Shown here piece by piece: positions 55,801 through 61,800 of a DNA stretch of 64,000 nucleotides (within the stretch, counting starts at the first letter, position 1; every line of letters begins with the position of its first letter). This DNA comes from Patiria miniata (Eukaryota; Echinodermata; Asteroidea; Valvatida; Asterinidae). Under the pieces are notes generated by a model. It did no database searches and was not told the origin of the DNA. It saw only the letters and a program-made list of their open reading frames with translations. Location of the stretch: assembly GCF_015706575.1 (NCBI RefSeq), contig NW_024037067.1, positions 5,518,884-5,582,883 of the forward strand, given 5' to 3'. Position numbers and translations under genes: made by a program.

Positions 55801-58800
55801 CCTTTGTAACTCTATTGTTCTAGATGTCTTTTCCTTGTTTTCAAGACTGCCGTTTTTTTGTGTGCAAGTATTTAGACAGACACCAACTTATTTTTTCTTG
55901 ATACAGTTGTTACGAGTATGCTTTCGGATGACGACTCGGTCTCCATGCAAAGCTCAGCCAGTCAGGCCCATTCCTCCAACCATCCTGGATTCAACGCCAA
56001 TAACAACACGTCGATTCTTGTCAACGGCCGCGCGGGCCCGTCATCGGCGCCTTCCAATGCCAGGGCTACCTACGCGCCTTCGGTCGACGGCAGCGAGCGA
56101 CTCAGGCTCCGCCCCCATCCTTCTAGCTCTACGCCCAACGGGAGAGCGCCCTCCCCTCCCGGTAGCTTCGTATCCCACGCGAGCAGCCGCTATTCTTTAA
56201 CCTCGCATCATTCCAGTTCCCACGCGTCCGTCTTGAGTAACGCGTCCCGGCCGAAGCAGCTGCAGCGGCCCATCTCCCCGCCGCCCCCTCCCCCACCTCC
56301 CCCTCCGCCTCTGCCCCCACCGGCCCCGCCCCTTCCGGAGGTCAATAACAACAACCCGGGATGGCATCCGGGCAAGATGGCGGTCAAGCGGTTAAACTGG
56401 GAGAAAATACAGGCTACGGAAAACACGGTGTGGAGTGGGGTAAGTTAAGCCACAGACACCAAAAATGCTCTAAACAAACAACCATTTATGTAATTTGTTT
56501 ATTACCACGAAGCTCTAAAAAGCAACTTAACAAATGACTTAAGTTATTTGTGAAAATTTCTGACAATTTAGAAGTACTTTTTAATAATGATGAATTTTGT
56601 TCCTACTTGTAGATTGGTGAAGGGGAGGACTATTTGTCTGATGTCATCAAACGTCTGGAATTGGAGGAGAAATTCAGTGTCAAAAACAAACATAAGAGTG
56701 AGTATACAAGCGTCTTTTTTGTGTGTATACATCTTATTTAGCACCGTAAACTTTGGCAAACTGTGACCAGGCCGTCAAATAAAAAGAAAATACAAAAACT
56801 AAAAACAAAGAGCGCACACACACAATTCATATTAAATAGAAAATTGATTTGTAAAATATATGTGCAATAAACATGGTTTGAAGGCTTTTGTGTAAGGTAT
56901 AGGTGGGGGCGGGCTGACGTCATCCAATGAAAACATCTATTCATTTGCACACCAGTTTTCGTCGGTTGCTATGTGTTACCATTCAGCACTCCAGACTCAA
57001 GAACCATTGTGTTCCAACAACATAGGTCTGGGAGCTAGACAAGCCTATTATTAAATAAAAAATCTCGGATGTCGGCTCCCTACAATATACAGGGAACAAA
57101 CTTGACTGAAACACATACTTTTTGAAAGAGATCGGATATTCAGATCCTAAATAAGTTGATCAAGAAACTTCTGTCTCATCCTTGTCAATAGCATTTTTTT
57201 TAATGCCAAACTTGCGAGAAAAGGAAGACATCCTCTCAACAATACTCATCAGTAACCATCAATTAAAATTGCCATACGAGTTCAAGACTGATGTGATTGA
57301 TATATGCAACTTTGAACCTTTGTCCCCACAAAGCTTCTCCAAAAGACAAGAAACCACAGATTGCCGTCATCAACCACAAGAAGGCCCATAACACAGGTAA
57401 GAGCAAGACAAAAAAGATCTCCATCAAAATGTGTGCCACCAATTCACCCCATTATATAAGAATATTTGTTGTATATTTGTTATATATTGATCTCAACCAG
57501 TGGTGTGCTTTTAAGAGTTCTACAGGAAGTTAGGAACCAGGTACCCTATTGAAGTGAAACACGGGCACCCGTAAAAGAAACCCAACCCCAAATTCAAATC
57601 CCGGAAGTTGTCTGAGGGGCTTTATAGCATTACGGTGTAAACTGCAAGTTTCGCGAGCGTCATCTGTTGTGCTCGAAAATGCACATAAACATGAAAACTG
57701 TTTAGACTTTCAATAGAGCCTGGTTTCAAATTCCCACAAATGGCACTCAAAACCTTTCTTTTCCATTGTCTGAGAAGTTGCTAAGTGACATCAGCGGCCC
57801 GGTACCCGGTTCCTATGCACACCCCTAATCTCAACTTGCATTTAATCAATCATGCCGATAATGATTGGGAAAACACAAGCACAGAAAGGAGTCTGTGACT
57901 AGACTAGTTAGTGTTTGGCACCAGAACGTTCACATAGAAAAGGATAACATTGAACTGGCAAACTTGCACGCCCCATCTCTGCAAGTATCAAGTGCATACC
58001 AAACATGCTTTGGTATGCTCAAGCAACTTGCACGGTGCTGTTGAGAGGGAGGGTTTAATTTATTATTGGACCAATTTAATGGCTCTGCTGACTACAGAAT
58101 TTTAGCGCTTACGATCACCTTTTTGCGCCAACAGCGCTAGCAGAAAAATTCTGCGCTAACCCTGCAAGTACAGAACCCTTAGTTACGGGATGTACGCATG
58201 CGCAGAATCCAAAATTCCTCGCAAACCTGTGAAATACGCTTACCATAAGCATGGAATTTTCTGCTACAGTAAGCAGGTATTTTTCACTCAGTACATATTA
58301 TGCACATTTACAATGAGGCGTAAATGTAAAAAGGTTAATGGGAACAAATCTTCAAAATTTCTTGAACTTGATCATTTCAACTGTTGTTTTTTTTCTTGTT
58401 AAACAGCAATCTTGTTGGGCCACCTAAGGTTGCCCATAGAGGATATCAAGGCTGATATCATACAAATGAATACAGACAAGTTTTCAACGTCACACTTGCA
58501 ACAGATGGCTTTATATGCACCGGACCATGCTGAGGTATGTACAAGCAACTTTACTGCCTTAAAACTGTGTTCGTCAAGAAGTAAATACAACATTGACTGC
58601 TTTAAGTGATGTTGTAAAATTAGCCTCCCAAGTTGATCCATTTTCTGTTTCCCGAGGCAAAGACATAGGGAAATGGCGTGCTCCATGGATCACCACGAGT
58701 TCAATATTTATTTTATGATGCCTCGCCCACATGTTCTGCGTGAGTTTTACATTAAACTTTTTAGTCGAACTAAAATCAAATTAAACTGTACTTCTATTTG

Positions 58801-61800
58801 AATACGAAATTAGTTGCAGATTTACTTTCACTTTTCCAAACAACCCCTTCTGATAAAAATGTTTTAACCCAACTCTGTAGTGCGTGGGAACAATACGCGC
58901 AACGCGCACACCGGTACGCATGTGCACACAGACTTCTGGTTGCTACGTTTGTTTCTACACATGAAGAATTTTTTTAGACAAAAACAGCCACATCAAGATT
59001 GAAAACAGTAAAAAAATAACACCTGGAGGTGTTATAACGGACAATAATCTGAGATGTTTGCCTGTTTTCTTCACAGATTGAGAAGCTGAAGAAATGTGGC
59101 AGCAGACTGTCTCAGCTGACAGTACCAGACAAGTTTGCCTACGAGGTAAAACAAAAAAAGCAGCCAGATATGACAATTTTGTGTGCATTGATAACACTTT
59201 TTATATTGTTTCTTGTTATGCACTCCAAATGCACAAAACAACTACAGTGTATTGACTTTCATTTCTCTTCAAGTGCCAAGTACAAACAAATCCATGTCCC
59301 ACATAATTCATCAGTCAACACTCTGAATTTTTTTTATTGTAAATCCTCCAGATGAGCCAGATCCCTGGCTATAAGCTCCGCATAGAGAGCTTGCTCTTCA
59401 AATCCAGCTTTGACGAGAAACTGGAAGAGATATCCAAATTGCTGAAGGTGATCGAGCAGGCCGCCATCGAGCTGCGCGCCAGTCAGAAACTCGCTAAGGT
59501 TCTAGAGGTAAATATTAGAGAAAGATCGAAGACAATTGCAGTGTAACTGTTGAGCACTTTTATCCCAGTACAAAGTACCAGCCAAGTACCAAGCTATCGA
59601 GTGCCAATTGCATCCAAGTACTTTGACCCTTGAGAACGAGTACAGGGACCCGAGTTTGAGTACTTGGACCTCCGAGTACAAATACTTTATGAGGTACTCA
59701 CGTGAAAAAACAAAATTTCAAGTAATGAGCCGGAACTGAAACCACACGGTTCTATTCAGTATTGATTAAAATAGAGCACATGCATCTCCAGTTGAGGAGT
59801 TTTTTCATTCAAAAGTAAATACTTTGATTTTTCTCTGAGTCCTTATCATTGAGTATGAGTACTTTGATGAGGGAGATTTGATAGGGAATAGTCAAGTCCA
59901 CGTACTTTGCTTACTGAGTACCAGTGCTGTGAATTTGAGTCGAATATTCTAAAAAAATACTGAAGTTTCACTTTACTGCGAGTACAGAGTACAAGTACTA
60001 CATCTCCAGTAAATACTTTAATATGTTGTACTCAGACTCGAATTCATATTTGTATGTTTTAGGAAACGTTCTCTGTATTTGGACGCATGGTTATACGCAG
60101 GGAAAAGTACTCTTACTCGTAATTTTCCAGCTAAGAAAAATTCTCTGTTACTCACACTTGTGATAGAGTCCTCATACTGATACTCATGGAAATGTATTTG
60201 ACGATTCAGAATATTCAGACTTCAACCTAGGCCATTCATATTTTGTGTATTGTTTCCACAGTTGGTACTGGCGATGGGGAATTACATGAATAAAGGAAAC
60301 CAGCGGGTTGCCGGGGCAACAGGCTTCAAAATCACCTTCCTTACTGAGGTAAGATGCTTTGGGATTTTTAAGAATTTAGTTGTAAAAATTTAATGAAACA
60401 AACCTGAATGGGTTTAGAAGATAAGTTTTTCGAAAATTTGAGACAAAAGTTAACAAATTAGAACTTGTTTTACATTGTATCATGTTGTATTTTTGTGTTT
60501 TTATTTCCTGTAAATTCACAAAACCATAGAGTGCTGGGCAATTTATGTTCAAAATTTGATGTTCACAAAACAGAATGCATAAAGTTGATTTTCCCCTTAT
60601 TTTTCTTTTAAAGCTTGACACGACAAAGACAGCAGACAACAAGTCCACGTTTCTCCATGTTGTTGCTAAGGCCGTGTATGCAAATGTGCCGGAGGTCATG
60701 ACCTTTGGGGACGAGCTTCCCATGGTTCCCAAGGCCAACAAAGTGTCATTAAAATGGGTGAACGACGAACTTCAAGAGGTCAAAAACAAACTAGAGGTAG
60801 GTTTGAGAATCAGCCAGTTTTGATAAAGTTTGCGAGGTGGGGGGGGGGGGGGGGTGGCGGTTCACCACCAGTTTGAAGACCATATAAGCCCACCTCTCAC
60901 TAATTTTCCAGTTTTTAATTGCGGTGGATTGAATTTTAAATAATTTTTTTTCAGTGTCGGTGAAACTTTTTTAAACTTCCCCCAACTTTAGCATTTCCAA
61001 AAAGTTGGTTCACCAATTAATTTCAAGTCGATTAAGAAACAGGGTTTAAAAAGGTTTGGTTCAAATGTAACTATTTGACTATATTTTGTGTACTTTAGGT
61101 TTAAAAATCCAACTTTCTGAAGTCTGATAAAAATATCCATCAAAAAGTTAAAATTTGTGCACTGTATGTCACTTGTTACATGAAGTACATGTAACATAAA
61201 TTTGGGATTTTGCCTTAAGGTCAAAAATAAAATTCTTCGGTTTCTGGTATGGAGCTTGCCCCAAAAGTGGTTTTGTTTTTTTTACTTGTTTTTTTTTGGT
61301 TAAATGTCGGCTGATGACTGCAAATGGTGCCCGATTAAATTTAGTGCAAAATGTATCGGAGTCCAGAGAGGCCACATAAAGCTTATATTCGACCGTAAGC
61401 CCATCTAAAAACATGTTAAAAATTGTGCAGCAGCAAGATTCCAGTCAAACCAGTGAGTTTTGCGGTTTTGAGACATCATCTGACATTGAAAAAGAAATTT
61501 TTAATTTTGCCGACGCGCATGGCTACAGCGACGCACGCGCAGACCAGAAACTGGAGCCTTTTTTTTTGGCCTAAAAGGCATATGAGCATTTGCATTTGTC
61601 CCAAAAGTAGCCTAACAAATTTTCAGGTTTTGTTTCTCAAATGTTAGACTTTCAACCAAGCTGACCAGAGGCAATTTTTATTTTGGATAGGACTTGGTGC
61701 TGGACATAGACAAACTGGAGCCAGGAGACACTACACAGCTCCCTGACGACCGATTCACTGAAGTCATGGATGTATCCTTACTTTAAAAAATTATTATCTC

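Noticed and set aside
55760..56200. A 146-codon alternative frame with Arg/Pro-rich sequence
   Set aside because: It is the +1 shadow of the FH1 exon and lacks splice-phase support.
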